Translations under genes and position numbers: made by a program | Part shown: piece after piece, positions 45,606 through 56,337 of the stretch | Numbering within the stretch: the stretch's first letter is position 1 | How the letters are laid out: every line of letters starts with the position of its first letter | Source: Streptomyces sp. NBC_00510 | GTDB taxonomy: Bacteria > Actinomycetota > Actinomycetes > Streptomycetales > Streptomycetaceae | NCBI GenBank assembly: GCA_036013505.1 | Contig: CP107851.1 | Location: forward strand, 2,852,001-2,916,000 | Direction of reading: 5' to 3' | DNA length: 64,000 nucleotides | The notes under the pieces: model-generated | Seen by the model: only the letters and a program-made list of their open reading frames with translations | Told to the model about the DNA's origin: nothing | Database searches by the model: none

Positions 45606-45734
45606 GCCGGGACGAGCTCAGCCCCGCCCTTCACCGTCCGTGGTCACTCGGGTCGCGCGTCCGCCGCTCCCGAGGGAGTATCGAGAGGTTCCCCCTCCGT
45701 ACGGCAACCCCAGGACTACGTCAAGGACGCAGCG

Positions 45735-46280
45735 ATGTCTACGGCCCTTCTGAAGCGCAAGCTCGACAAATCCTTCCGCCGTCTGGACACGGACGGCAAC
45801 GGATATGCCGAGCGCGCCGACTTCCAGGACGTCGGCGCGCGGCTGATCCACGGCTTCGGCATGTCCCCCACCTCGCCCAAGGGAAAGGCGGTGGCGGTAC
45901 GGCTCGACGCCGTCTGGGCGGAGCTGGCGGCGTACGCCGACAGAGACCGCGACGGGCGGCTGTCCTCCGCGGAGTACCACCACGGCATGACCAAGGCCTT
46001 CATCGAGGGACCGGCCTTCGACCCGGTCTTCCACCCGGCGGCCGAGGCCGTCGCCCATCTGTGCGACACCGACGGCGACGGCCACGTCGTGCGCGGGGAG
46101 TTCGAGGTCCTGCAGCGGGCCTTCAACACACCCGTCACGGACATCGCCGCCGCCTTCAACCGCATCGACACCGACGGCGACGGGTGTGTGAGCACGGCCG
46201 AGCTGGTCGCGGCCATCCGCGCCTACTACATCGGCACCGACCCCGAGGCCCCCGGCAACTGGCTGTTCGGGCCGCTCTAG
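45735..46280 (+). CDS. four-EF-hand calcium-binding protein (calerythrin-like)
   Basis: 181 residues with four EF-hand loops: DTDGNGYAERAD (18-29), DRDRDGRLSSAE (69-80), DTDGDGHVVRGE (111-122) and DTDGDGCVSTAE (145-156). The first ends in Asp instead of Glu and so may bind more weakly. Spacing matches the sarcoplasmic-binding-protein/calerythrin family known in actinomycetes. Cytoplasmic calcium buffer or sensor; target unknown. Single gene. Confidence 0.92.
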   Translation: MSTALLKRKLDKSFRRLDTDGNGYAERADFQDVGARLIHGFGMSPTSPKGKAVAVRLDAVWAELAAYADRDRDGRLSSAEYHHGMTKAFIEGPAFDPVFHPAAEAVAHLCDTDGDGHVVRGEFEVLQRAFNTPVTDIAAAFNRIDTDGDGCVSTAELVAAIRAYYIGTDPEAPGNWLFGPL

Positions 46281-46376
46281 CGAACTGCCGGGGCCCTCCC
46301 CGGAGTGGTCGTGGAGCCCGGCCGCCGCGCCCGGGAGGTCAGGACGGGGCGGCCGGTGGCGCGGTCGGGCCCGGGT

Positions 46377-48164
<1,788 letters not shown>

Positions 48165-48218
48165 TCGGTCACTCCTGCGTCGTCCTGCGGTCCAGGTTGT
48201 CGCGCCCGGTGCTCTGTA

Positions 48219-48292
48219 TTCCACATTACGGAAGTCTTGTTTTGTTATGCGGAACTACTGTGAACATAGGGCGCCCCTGGCGCGCGGGTCAA
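48219..48292 (-). promoter_or_regulatory. gcl promoter with tandem motif B operators
   Basis: Minus strand: -35 TTGACC (48292-48287), 18-base spacer, -10 TATGTT (48268-48263). Motif B copies at 48240-48254 (forward TTTTGTTATGCGGAA) and 48219-48233 (TTCCACATTACGGAA), centres exactly 21 bp apart, just downstream of the -10. Confidence 0.7.
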
Positions 48293-48392
48293 GAAGGAGA
48301 CCCGAAAGCCGTTCGGTAATGGGGTCGATCGATGTCGGTACCAACCAGTAGGGTTCCGCTCGCCCTTCACATCGGCTTCACACGGACCCCAG

Positions 48393-49151
48393 GTGATCTC
48401 CTTGACCACGCCGACGCCGTCGCCCGCGCAGTCCCAGCCCCCGTCCCAGCCCCAACCCCAGCCGCAGGCACAGGCGGTGCCGCCGGCCGCTCGGCCGAGG
48501 CCGCTGCCGCCCTTCGGGCAGGAGGTGCCCGGCTACGGACGCTCCTGCCTGTTCTGCGGCTCGGTGCCTGCGGTCCAGGCGACCGTCCGGGGCCACCAGG
48601 GCATGGTCGTGATGATGCGCTTCCTGAAGGTCCGGGCCCCGTTCTGCCGGCGCTGCGGCATCGCCAAGCACCGCGAGATGGTCTCCAACAGCCTGGTGCA
48701 GGGCTGGTGGAGTCCCACCTCGATGCTGTTCAACCCGCTCACCCTGCTGGTCAACCTGTTCCAGCGCTGGAAGATCAACCGCCTGCCCGAGCCGGTCCCC
48801 GGCGCCCCCGGCACGCCCGCCGACCCCGGCCGGCCGATCCTGCTCCGCCCCACCGCCCTGGGCCTGCTGATACCCGTCATCCTCATCGGCGGCGGCTGGC
48901 TGGTGCTCCACGACGACGCCGAGTACGCCGAGGTCGGCGACTGCGTCCACAGCAGCGGGGACGTCCTCTTCCCGGACGTGTCGGTCGTCGACTGCGGTTC
49001 CGCGAAGGCCGAGTTCGAGGTCGTCGGCCGCTTCGACGACACCACCGACACCGGCCGCTGCGACGCCTACCCCCGCACGGTGGCCACGTTCCGGGCGGAG
49101 CACGGCTCGACCAAGTACGTCCTGTGCCTGGCGCGGAACGACAACACCTGA
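48393..49151 (+). CDS. membrane protein with Cys motif and LppU/SCO3897-like C-terminal domain
   Basis: 252 residues. Pro/Gln-rich N-terminus (repeated PQPQP), a zinc-type pair CLFCGS and CRRCG (about 52-90), one membrane span near 152-168 (LGLLIPVILIGGGWLVL), and an exported domain VGDCVHSSGDVLFPDVSVVDCGSAKAEFEVVGR with RCDAYPRTVATF and YVLCL, the pattern of the LppU/SCO3897 family. Four extracellular cysteines probably form disulfides. GTG start 48393. Function unknown. Confidence 0.7.
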   Translation: MISLTTPTPSPAQSQPPSQPQPQPQAQAVPPAARPRPLPPFGQEVPGYGRSCLFCGSVPAVQATVRGHQGMVVMMRFLKVRAPFCRRCGIAKHREMVSNSLVQGWWSPTSMLFNPLTLLVNLFQRWKINRLPEPVPGAPGTPADPGRPILLRPTALGLLIPVILIGGGWLVLHDDAEYAEVGDCVHSSGDVLFPDVSVVDCGSAKAEFEVVGRFDDTTDTGRCDAYPRTVATFRAEHGSTKYVLCLARNDNT

Positions 49152-49182
49152 CCGCCGCCCGCACGGGCCGCCGGACCGGGCG

Positions 49183-50301
49183 TCAGCCGCGGCTCCACTT
49201 CTGGTCGTCCGCGCCGGTGCAGCTCCACAGCCGCAGCCTGGTCCCGTTGACCCCCGGCGAGTCCTCCGCCTCCACGCACTTGTCGGCCTGGACGTTGACC
49301 AGGTCGTGAGCGGCGTTGAGGCGGAACTGCTGGGCGCCGGTGCCGTTGCAGTCCACCAGCTGGACGGCCGCGCCGTCGTCCCGCGAACCGCCCGCGACGT
49401 CCATGCACTTGCCCCGGGAGCGGATGCTGCCGTCCGGCTCGATCTGCCAGGACTGCGCCGCGCTGCCCGTGCAGTCCCAGATCTGCAGCGGCGAGCCCCA
49501 CGGGGGGCTGCCGTCGATGCAGCGGCCCGAGTCGTGGCTCCGGATCGCCGTGCCGGAGCCCGCCGCGGAACGCGACGGGCCGGCGGCGGGATGCTGCGTC
49601 GCTCCCCCGCTCGTGGCGCCGGCCGTGGCCTTGCCCCCGGTCGCGCTCGGGGTGGCGGTCGAGCCGCCTTGGGAACCGGCCTCCGGCGACCGCCGCCCGG
49701 TGTCCCCGGGGGACGGTGACCGTCCGTCGGAGGGGCTCGCGGTGACCGGCCCGGCCCCGGGTGCCTCGTCGACCGGGCCCTCGTCCGCGAGGGTGGCGGC
49801 GGCCGGGCCGCGGTCCTGATCACCCGGACCCCGCACGAGGAACGGCACGCAGACCAGCACGCCGACCGCGAGACCCGCGCCGACCAGCAGGAGCGGTCGG
49901 GACCACCCGCGGCGCGCACGGGACGGCGCGGGCTCCGCCGCGGCGGGCGCCTGCGGGGCCGCCCCCGCAGCCGTCGCCGCCAGGTGCTCCTCGTCGTGCG
50001 CGGGCGCGGGCACGGTACGGGACGCGAAGGCGAGCCCGGCCGCGAAGCCGTCCGCGTAGGAGGATTCCGGTTCCGCGGCCTCCTCGGGCCGGACGCGTTC
50101 GGGAAGGGCGGCGGCCTGCCTGGCCCGCAGCGTCGGGGCGTCGCCGCCGGTCCAGTCCGGGGGGTTCCGGCTGGTGGTGGCGGATGCGTCGGCGATCGCG
50201 GACGTCCTCCGGGTCCGCCGTGGCAGCACCGTACCGGCGGGGGACGGCGCCGCCGGGGTCTCGTCGGCCGCCGGCGCCGGCCCGTCGGGAGAAGCCGTCA
50301 T
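49183..50301 (-). CDS. membrane protein with extracellular ricin-type lectin domain
   Basis: 372 residues: cytoplasmic Ala/Pro-rich region (1-130), membrane span 136-156 (PLLLVGAGLAVGVLVCVPFLV split), a long Ser/Thr/Gly/Pro linker (160-245) and a ricin B/CBM13 trefoil (248-372) with CIDG, LQIWDCTGSAAQSW, CMDV, VQLVDCNGTGAQQF, CVEA and LRLWSCTGADDQKW, three QxW repeats. Probably binds surface or environmental glycans. GGAAGGATTC before the ATG. Its mRNA leader carries an intrinsic-terminator-like hairpin. Confidence 0.82.
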   Translation of the reverse strand: MTASPDGPAPAADETPAAPSPAGTVLPRRTRRTSAIADASATTSRNPPDWTGGDAPTLRARQAAALPERVRPEEAAEPESSYADGFAAGLAFASRTVPAPAHDEEHLAATAAGAAPQAPAAAEPAPSRARRGWSRPLLLVGAGLAVGVLVCVPFLVRGPGDQDRGPAAATLADEGPVDEAPGAGPVTASPSDGRSPSPGDTGRRSPEAGSQGGSTATPSATGGKATAGATSGGATQHPAAGPSRSAAGSGTAIRSHDSGRCIDGSPPWGSPLQIWDCTGSAAQSWQIEPDGSIRSRGKCMDVAGGSRDDGAAVQLVDCNGTGAQQFRLNAAHDLVNVQADKCVEAEDSPGVNGTRLRLWSCTGADDQKWSRG

Positions 50302-50331
50302 GAATCCTTCCAAACCCAGATGTGCATAAAA

Positions 50332-50357
50332 CAGCCCCGCCGCGTGGGCCGGGGCTG
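50332..50357 (-). terminator. intrinsic terminator-like hairpin in the leader of the lectin gene
   Basis: Stem CAGCCCCG (50357-50350) / CGGGGCTG (50339-50332) read on the minus strand, followed at once by TTTTAT. U-tract terminators are rare in this DNA. It is 30 bases upstream of the lectin-protein ATG; a TAGGGT -10-like box lies about 80 bases further upstream. Confidence 0.6.
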
Positions 50358-50529
50358 CTTTCGGCACACCGTCCCCCAGGGGCATCCGTGCTGCGCGGTC
50401 ACCCGGAACAGGGCTTGCGCGGCAGCGCAGCTCGCACCCTAGCAACCGCTCCCGGCCGTGACGACGCGCCTGATGACGGCACTGTGGCCGCCCGGTGAAC
50501 GGAGGTCGTCCTGTGGGCGACGGTGTCCC

Positions 50530-51054
50530 TCAGGGCCTGCGGCGGTGGGGTTCCCAGGTGCGGCGGACGTCGTTCCACAGGTAGCGGGTACCGGCGCCCT
50601 CGGCGCCGCCGGTCGTGGCCCAGACGCCCTGCGGGTGGTCGCCGAGGGTGTCGGTCCAGGCGATCTCCAGGCCGGCGACCTCCGGATGGCCGAGGTCCAG
50701 CCGCTGGAACTGGGCGACCGCCTCGACCGGCAGCAACGGGTGCACCTGCACCCGGGTGCGGGAGCCCTCGTCCTCCAGCCGCAGCACCCCGCCGCCCTCG
50801 CGCCGGACCGAACCGAGCTTCTGCACCGCCGCGATGAAGGCGGCCGCCATCTGCTCCTCCTCGGTGGCCCCGCGCCGCCGCCAGAAGCCCCGGCCGCCCA
50901 TGCGCGCCGCCGTGATCTCGCCGAGCCTGGTCCCCACCGCCTGCATGAACGAGCTCAGCAGGACCACCCCGCCCGCACCGACCACGGCGGACACCAGCTC
51001 CGGGATCGCGGACTGGTCACCGCTACCCGGCCGGACGTCCTCCCAGTGAGCCAT
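50530..51054 (-). CDS. hypothetical protein
   Basis: About 174 residues, not recognised. N-terminus AIPELVSAVVGAGGVVLLSSFMQAVGTRLGE could be a membrane-associated helix; then a charged segment GGRGFWRRRGATEEEQMAAAF and a domain with VLRLEDEGSRTRVQVHPLLPVEAVAQFQRLDLGHPEVAGLEI. Start ATG 51054 (GGGG upstream) or ATG 51069. Divergent from the TmrB-like gene. Nothing in the context suggests a role. Confidence 0.6.
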   Translation of the reverse strand: MAHWEDVRPGSGDQSAIPELVSAVVGAGGVVLLSSFMQAVGTRLGEITAARMGGRGFWRRRGATEEEQMAAAFIAAVQKLGSVRREGGGVLRLEDEGSRTRVQVHPLLPVEAVAQFQRLDLGHPEVAGLEIAWTDTLGDHPQGVWATTGGAEGAGTRYLWNDVRRTWEPHRRRP

Positions 51055-51123
51055 CCCCGTCGCCCCCATCTCCCGTAAGCCTCAGCCGTGTTGCCAGGGT
51101 AACGGCGGCGGCTACAGTGGCGC

Positions 51124-51645
51124 GTGATCATCTGGCTGAACGGCACCTTCGGCGCGGGCAAGACCACGACGTGCTCGCACCTGGTGCGGCTCGTTCCCGG
51201 TGCCCACGTCTTCGACACCGAGCACGTCGGCTTCATGCTGCGGCACGTCCTCGACGAGGCCGTGCCCGTGCGGGACTTCCAGGAGTGGCCCCCTTGGCGG
51301 GCGCTCACCGTGGCGTCGCTCGCCCAGGTGCACGCGTACCTCGGCGGGACGCTGATCGTGCCGCAGACCGTGCTGGTGGAGGAGTACTGGCGGGAGGTCG
51401 AGGCGGGGCTGGAGCGGGCCGGGCTGCCCGTGCGGCACTTCCTGCTGCACACCGACCCGGCCACCCTCACCCGCAGGATCGAGCACGACACGGTGGAGAC
51501 CGGCGCCCGGCAGTGGCGGCTGGAGCACCTGGAGGAGTACGCGAACGCCCTGCCCTGGCTGCGGGCGGCGGCGACGGTGCTCGACACGACCGCCGCGCCG
51601 CCGGAGGCGGTCGCGCGGCGGGTCGCGGACCTCACGCGGGCCTGA
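51124..51645 (+). CDS. TmrB-like P-loop ATP-binding protein
   Basis: 173 residues. [20 protein letters not shown] (Walker A), [42 protein letters not shown] and [15 protein letters not shown] run in parallel with TmrB, the Bacillus tunicamycin-resistance protein. It lacks TmrB's C-terminal amphipathic tail. Streptomyces homologues are usually annotated as AAA/nucleotide kinases. GTG start only 5 bases after a TACAGT -10 box (TTGCCA 16 bases before), so leaderless. Overlaps the convergent acyl-CoA synthetase gene by 14 bases. Confidence 0.78.
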   Translation: MIIWLNGTFGAGKTTTCSHLVRLVPGAHVFDTEHVGFMLRHVLDEAVPVRDFQEWPPWRALTVASLAQVHAYLGGTLIVPQTVLVEEYWREVEAGLERAGLPVRHFLLHTDPATLTRRIEHDTVETGARQWRLEHLEEYANALPWLRAAATVLDTTAAPPEAVARRVADLTRA

Positions 51646-53257
51646 AGGACTCCCGCAGTTCGACCTTGCGGACCTTGCCGCTGACGGTCATCGGGAAGGC
51701 GTCCATCAGCCGCAGGTGGCGCGGCACCTTGTAGTGGGCGAGCCGGCCGCGGCAGAACTCGCCGAGCTCCTCCACCGTCAGCGCGGCGGCCGGGTCCTTG
51801 AGGATGACGCAGGCCAGGATCTCCTCGCCGTACCGCTCGTCGGGGACGCCGACCACCTGGACGTCCGCGATCTTGGGGTGGGCGTAGAGGAACTCCTCGA
51901 TCTCGCGCGGGTAGACGTTCTCACCGCCGCGGATGATCATGTCCTTGATACGGCCCACGATCTGCAGGTAGCCGTCCTCCCGCATCACGGCGAGGTCGCC
52001 GGTGTGCATCCAGCGCCCGGCGTCGATCGCCTCCGCGGTCTTGTCCGGCTCGTCCCAGTAGCCCAGCATCACCGAGTAGCCGCGGGTGCACAGTTCGCCC
52101 GCCGTGCCGCGCGGCACCGTCACGCCGTCCGGGCCGACGACCTTGACCTCGACGTGCGGCAGCACCCGGCCGACGGTGCCGGTGCGGCGCTCGAGGTCGT
52201 CGTCCCGGCGGGTCTGGGTGGAGACCGGCGAGGTCTCGGTCATGCCGTAGCAGATGGACACCTCGGCCATGTGCATCTCGGCGACGACCCGCTTCATCAC
52301 CTCGACCGGGCAGGGCGAGCCCGCCATGATGCCGGTGCGCAGCGAGGAGAGGTCGTACGTCGCGAAGTCCGGCAGGTTGAGCTCGGCGATGAACATCGTC
52401 GGCACCCCGTACAGCGAGGTGCAGCGCTCCTGCTCGACCGCGCGCAGCGTCGCCACCGGGTCGAAGCCGGGTGCCGGGATGACGATGCAGGCGCCGTGCG
52501 AGGTGGCGCCCAGGTTGCCCATGACCATGCCGAAGCAGTGGTAGAAGGGCACCGGCAGGCAGACCCGGTCCTGCTCGCTGTAGCCCACCTGCTCGCCCAC
52601 GAAGTAGCCGTTGTTGAGGATGTTGTGGTGGGAGAGGGTCGCGCCCTTGGGGAAGCCGGTCGTGCCCGAGGTGTACTGGATGTTGACCGGGTCGTCGCAG
52701 GACAGTTCCGCCCCGCGCTCGGCGAGCTGCCCGCGCGGGACGTGGGCCCCGGCCTCGACGAGGGCGTCCCACGTCGGGTCGCCGATGTACACGACCTCGG
52801 TCAGCGAGCGGCACTCGCCGCGCACCTGCTCCACCATGGCGCGGTAGTCGCTGGACTTGAACGCGGTGGAGGCGACCAGCACCTCGATGCCGGCCTGGTC
52901 GAGCACGAACGCCAGCTCGTGGACGCGGTAGGCCGGGTTGATGTTGACCATGATCGCGCCGATGCGGGCGGTGGCGTACTGGACGAGCACCCACTCGGGG
53001 CAGTTGACGGCCCAGATGCCCACCCGGTCGCCCTTGCCGACGCCCTTGGCGAGCAGGCCGCGCGCCACGTCGTCGACGGCGGCGCCGAACGCGGCGTAGG
53101 TCCAGCGGCGGCCGCTGGGGACGTCGACCAGCGCGTCGCGGTCCGGCCAGGCGGCGACGGCCCGGTCCAGGTTGCGGCCGATGGTGTCGCCGAGCAGCGG
53201 GGTGGTGCCGGTGCCGCTCGCGTACGACGGCTCGACGGGACTCGCGGGGGTGCTCAC
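51632..53257 (-). CDS. acyl-CoA synthetase (AMP-dependent, FadD/FadK-like)
   Basis: 541 residues, ANL superfamily: P-loop [53 protein letters not shown], and catalytic lysine in [26 protein letters not shown] is standard for medium/long-chain fatty acyl-CoA synthetases. Activates a carboxylic acid to acyl-AMP then acyl-CoA. GTG 53257 overlaps the stop of the other synthetase (GTGA) and has AGGAGGACC upstream. Acid specificity unknown. Confidence 0.92.
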   Translation of the reverse strand: MSTPASPVEPSYASGTGTTPLLGDTIGRNLDRAVAAWPDRDALVDVPSGRRWTYAAFGAAVDDVARGLLAKGVGKGDRVGIWAVNCPEWVLVQYATARIGAIMVNINPAYRVHELAFVLDQAGIEVLVASTAFKSSDYRAMVEQVRGECRSLTEVVYIGDPTWDALVEAGAHVPRGQLAERGAELSCDDPVNIQYTSGTTGFPKGATLSHHNILNNGYFVGEQVGYSEQDRVCLPVPFYHCFGMVMGNLGATSHGACIVIPAPGFDPVATLRAVEQERCTSLYGVPTMFIAELNLPDFATYDLSSLRTGIMAGSPCPVEVMKRVVAEMHMAEVSICYGMTETSPVSTQTRRDDDLERRTGTVGRVLPHVEVKVVGPDGVTVPRGTAGELCTRGYSVMLGYWDEPDKTAEAIDAGRWMHTGDLAVMREDGYLQIVGRIKDMIIRGGENVYPREIEEFLYAHPKIADVQVVGVPDERYGEEILACVILKDPAAALTVEELGEFCRGRLAHYKVPRHLRLMDAFPMTVSGKVRKVELRESFRPA

Positions 53258-54930
53258 CTGTGGTCCTCCTCGCGGTACTCGGCGCCGACGGCACCCTCGG
53301 CGGTGCGCCGGCGCAGCTCGATGCGGCGGATCTTGCCGGACACGGTCTTGGGCAGCTCGGCGAACTCGATGCGCCGCACCCGCTTGTACGGGGCGAGCAC
53401 GGCCCGCGAGTGCGCGAAGAGCGCCGCGGCGGTCTCCGGGCCCGGCTCCCAGCCCTCGGCGAGGACGACGTACGCCTTGGGCACGGCCAGCCGCAGCGGG
53501 TCGGGCGCCGGGACGACGGCGGCCTCCGCCACGCACTCGTGCTCCAGCAGGGCGCTCTCCAGCTCGAAGGGGGAGATCTTGTAGTCGGAGGCCTTGAAGA
53601 CGTCGTCGGCGCGCCCGATGTAGGTGATGTAGCCGTCGGCGTCGCGGGAGCCGATGTCGCCGGTGCGGTACCAACCGCCGGCCATGGCCTCGGCGGTGCG
53701 CTCCGGGTCGCCCTCGTAGCCGGTCATCAGGCCCACCGGGCGGGCGGACAGGTCGAGGCAGATCTCCCCCTCGTCGCCGGGCTTGCCGGTGACCGGGTCG
53801 AGGAGTTCCACCGCGTAACCGGGGCTGGGGCGGCCCATGGAGCCCGGCTTGAGCGGCTGCCCGGGCGGGTTGGAGACCTGGACGGCCGTCTCGGTCTGGC
53901 CGAAGCCGTCCCGGATGGAGAGGCCCCAGGCCCGTCGCACGTGCTCGATGACCTCCGGGTTGAGCGGCTCCCCGGCGGCGACGACCTCGCGCGGCGGGGT
54001 GCGCAGCGCGCCGAGGTCGGCCTGGATCAGCATCCGCCAGACGGTGGGCGGTGCGCAGAAGCTGGTGACACCGGCCCGGTCCATCTCGGACATCAGGCGG
54101 CCCGCGTCGAAGCGCGTGTAGTTGTGGATGAAGACCGTCGCCTCGGCGTTCCACGGCGCGAAGAGGTTGGACCAGGCGTGCTTGGCCCAGCCGGGCGAGG
54201 AGATGTTGAGGTGGACGTCGCCGGGGCGCAGGCCGATCCAGTACATCGTCGCCAGGTGGCCCACGGGGTAGGACAGGTGGGTGTGTTCGACGAGCTTGGG
54301 CTTCGCGGTGGTGCCCGAGGTGAAGTACAGCATCAGCGGGTCGTCGCCGCGGGTGTCCCCGTCGGGCGCGAAGTCCGCGGGGGCGTCGTACGCGTCCTCG
54401 TAGGCGTGCCAGCCCGCGGGCGCGCCGCCGACGGCGATCCTGGTGTACTCCCCCGGCACCTGGTCGAACTTCGCCGCGTCCGCCGCCCGGACGATCACGT
54501 GCCGGGCCCGGCCGCGCTCCACGCGGTCGGTGAGGTCGGCGGGACCGAGCAGCGGGGTGGCCGGGATGACCACGGCCCGCAGCTTCATGGCGGCCAGGGC
54601 GGTCTCCCAGAGCTCGGTCTGGTTGCCCAGCATGACCACGATCCGGTCGCCTGCGCCCACCCCGAGGCCGCGGAGCCCGTTCGCGACCCGGGCCGAGCGC
54701 TCGGACATCGCGGCGAAGGAGACGGCGGACTCGGTGCCGTCCTCCTCGACGATGTGCAGGGCGGTGCGGTCGTTGTCACGGGCGATGACGTCGAACCAGT
54801 CCAGCGCCCAGTTGAAGTGCTCGGGCCGCGGCCAGCGGAAGCCCTCGTACGCCGCCCTGTAGTCCTCGCGGTGGCGCAGCAGGAAGTCCCGGGCTTCCCG
54901 GAACTCTTCCGTCCGGCTGGTTGCCGTCAT
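53254..54930 (-). CDS. acyl-CoA synthetase (AMP-dependent, Acs/medium-chain type)
   Basis: 558 residues, ANL superfamily of the medium-chain/Acsm-like branch: [84 protein letters not shown] and C-terminal [10 protein letters not shown]. Usually activates short/medium or aromatic acids. First gene of a two-synthetase operon; the divergent GAF-LuxR gene 94 bp away is the obvious candidate regulator. Two synthetases of different subfamilies in tandem suggest breadth for carboxylate substrates. Confidence 0.92.
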   Translation of the reverse strand: MTATSRTEEFREARDFLLRHREDYRAAYEGFRWPRPEHFNWALDWFDVIARDNDRTALHIVEEDGTESAVSFAAMSERSARVANGLRGLGVGAGDRIVVMLGNQTELWETALAAMKLRAVVIPATPLLGPADLTDRVERGRARHVIVRAADAAKFDQVPGEYTRIAVGGAPAGWHAYEDAYDAPADFAPDGDTRGDDPLMLYFTSGTTAKPKLVEHTHLSYPVGHLATMYWIGLRPGDVHLNISSPGWAKHAWSNLFAPWNAEATVFIHNYTRFDAGRLMSEMDRAGVTSFCAPPTVWRMLIQADLGALRTPPREVVAAGEPLNPEVIEHVRRAWGLSIRDGFGQTETAVQVSNPPGQPLKPGSMGRPSPGYAVELLDPVTGKPGDEGEICLDLSARPVGLMTGYEGDPERTAEAMAGGWYRTGDIGSRDADGYITYIGRADDVFKASDYKISPFELESALLEHECVAEAAVVPAPDPLRLAVPKAYVVLAEGWEPGPETAAALFAHSRAVLAPYKRVRRIEFAELPKTVSGKIRRIELRRRTAEGAVGAEYREEDHR

Positions 54931-55024
54931 GTGTCCTCCTCGTTGCCGGCCCGCTCAGTAGCATCCTGTTGTCAGTGACGAGGCTCTCACTACCCCCGGA
55001 CGGGGGTGAAGGAGCGGCGAGGGC

Positions 55025-55891
55025 GTGACGGGATCGGGCGAGGCGGCGGAGCTTAGGGCGGCGCTGCTGCGGATGAGGCGCACCAGCGGTCTGCCGGTGG
55101 CCTTCGGAGGGCTGCTCCCGGAGCCTGGCCGGCTGCGGATCTCCGAGCTGTCCGGCACGGCCACGGCCTCCCTCCAGGGGCTCACCGTCACCGCGGGCAA
55201 CGGCCTGGGCGGCAAGACGATCGCGCTCTCCCGGCCGCTGGCCGTCACCGACTACAGCACGTCGCGGGTGATCAGCCACGAGTACGACGCGGCGGTGGGC
55301 GCCGAGGGCCTGCGCTCGGTCCTGGCGGTGCCGGTGGTCGTGCGGCGCCGGGTGCGCGGGGTGCTCTACGGTGCGCTGCGCCATCCGCTGGCGCTCGGCG
55401 ACCGCCCGGTGAGCGCCGCGGTGGAGGCCGCGCGCGAGCTGGAGCAGCGGCTGGTGGTCCGGGACGAGGCCGACCGCCTGCTGTCGACGTGCCGGCAGCC
55501 GACCACGGGCGACCCTGCGGCCTGGGAGGAGGTCCGCGAGGCCCACGGGGAGCTGCGGGCGCTGGCCGGCCGGGTCGCCGATCCGCTGCTGCGGCAGGAA
55601 TTGCTCGCCGCGTGCGGCCGGCTGGCGGCGGCGACCGGCGCCGCCGGTGCCGGTGCCGGTGCCGGTGCCGGGCAACGCTCCCCCACCGGGCGCCCGGTGG
55701 CGCTCTCCTCCCGGGAGCTGGACGTACTGGCGTGCGTGGCCACGGGGGCCACCAACGCCGCCGCCGCCGACCGGCTGGGGCTGCGCCCGGAGACGGTCAA
55801 GAGCTATCTGCGCTCGGCCATGCGCAAGCTCGGCGCCCACACCCGCCTCGAGGCGGTCGTCGCCGCCCGCCGTGCCGGCCTGCTCCCCTGA
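55025..55891 (+). CDS. GAF-LuxR transcriptional regulator
   Basis: 288 residues. GAF-like domain (about 20-125: GLPVAFGGLL, GLGGKTIALSRPLAVTDYSTSRVISHEYD, VLAVPVVVRRRVRGVLYG), a helical linker, an Ala-Gly repeat (AGAGAGAG, coded by GCCGGT hexamers) and a LuxR/GerE HTH at 225-288 (LSSRELDVLACVATGATNAAAADRLGLRPETVKSYLRSAMRKLGAHTR pattern). GTG start. Divergent from the acyl-CoA synthetase pair; homologues in that position regulate carboxylate activation genes, so a role there is likely. Confidence 0.85.
   Translation: MTGSGEAAELRAALLRMRRTSGLPVAFGGLLPEPGRLRISELSGTATASLQGLTVTAGNGLGGKTIALSRPLAVTDYSTSRVISHEYDAAVGAEGLRSVLAVPVVVRRRVRGVLYGALRHPLALGDRPVSAAVEAARELEQRLVVRDEADRLLSTCRQPTTGDPAAWEEVREAHGELRALAGRVADPLLRQELLAACGRLAAATGAAGAGAGAGAGQRSPTGRPVALSSRELDVLACVATGATNAAAADRLGLRPETVKSYLRSAMRKLGAHTRLEAVVAARRAGLLP
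55643..55672. repeat. GCCGGT hexanucleotide tandem repeat
   Basis: Four exact GCCGGT units (55643-55666) plus GCCGGG inside the GAF-LuxR linker. Length changes stay in frame and would only lengthen the Ala-Gly linker. Confidence 0.85.
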
Positions 55892-56337
55892 GGTGCCGGC
55901 CCGCGCGGACCGGTGCGGACCCGGTGCGGACCCGGAGCGACATTGACGACAAAGCGACCGCGCCGGCCGCTCCCCGGCGGCACGTTCACCCGCAAAGCAG
56001 CGTGAGCGGGGCAGGACCGGAAGTCCGGACAAGCCGCCATGTTCGGTTCACCCGGGGTTATTTTGGGGTTTGACCGCCGGCGTGATCGGACCGATCATTC
56101 GGGGTGTGTCCACCGGCACGCGCGGGACGGGGGCCGGCCTGACGAATGGTCCGGTGTTCAACAGGCTGTTGCCCCCGTGCGTTTCCCGATGTGCCGCCCA
56201 TTGCACGACATCCATTCGGCGACGGCGGTGAATTTCCCTACACCGGACAGAAGTCGAAGGGCCGCGCCCGTACCGGCGGATTTCCGCGGCTCTTTGCATA
56301 ACATTGTCCCGGACACGACACGAGGGGAGCGGCGACC
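55892..56337. other. 446-bp gap upstream of the LAL regulator, no gene seen
   Basis: Contains TTGACC (56070-56075 region) followed by a palindrome GATCGGACCGATC (56084-56096), which could be promoter and operator of the LAL gene, and TTCAACAGGCTGTTG (56157-56171), which resembles motif A of the purine genes (14 of 17 with the urate site over an extended window). No open frame with a ribosome site was found. Confidence 0.5.
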
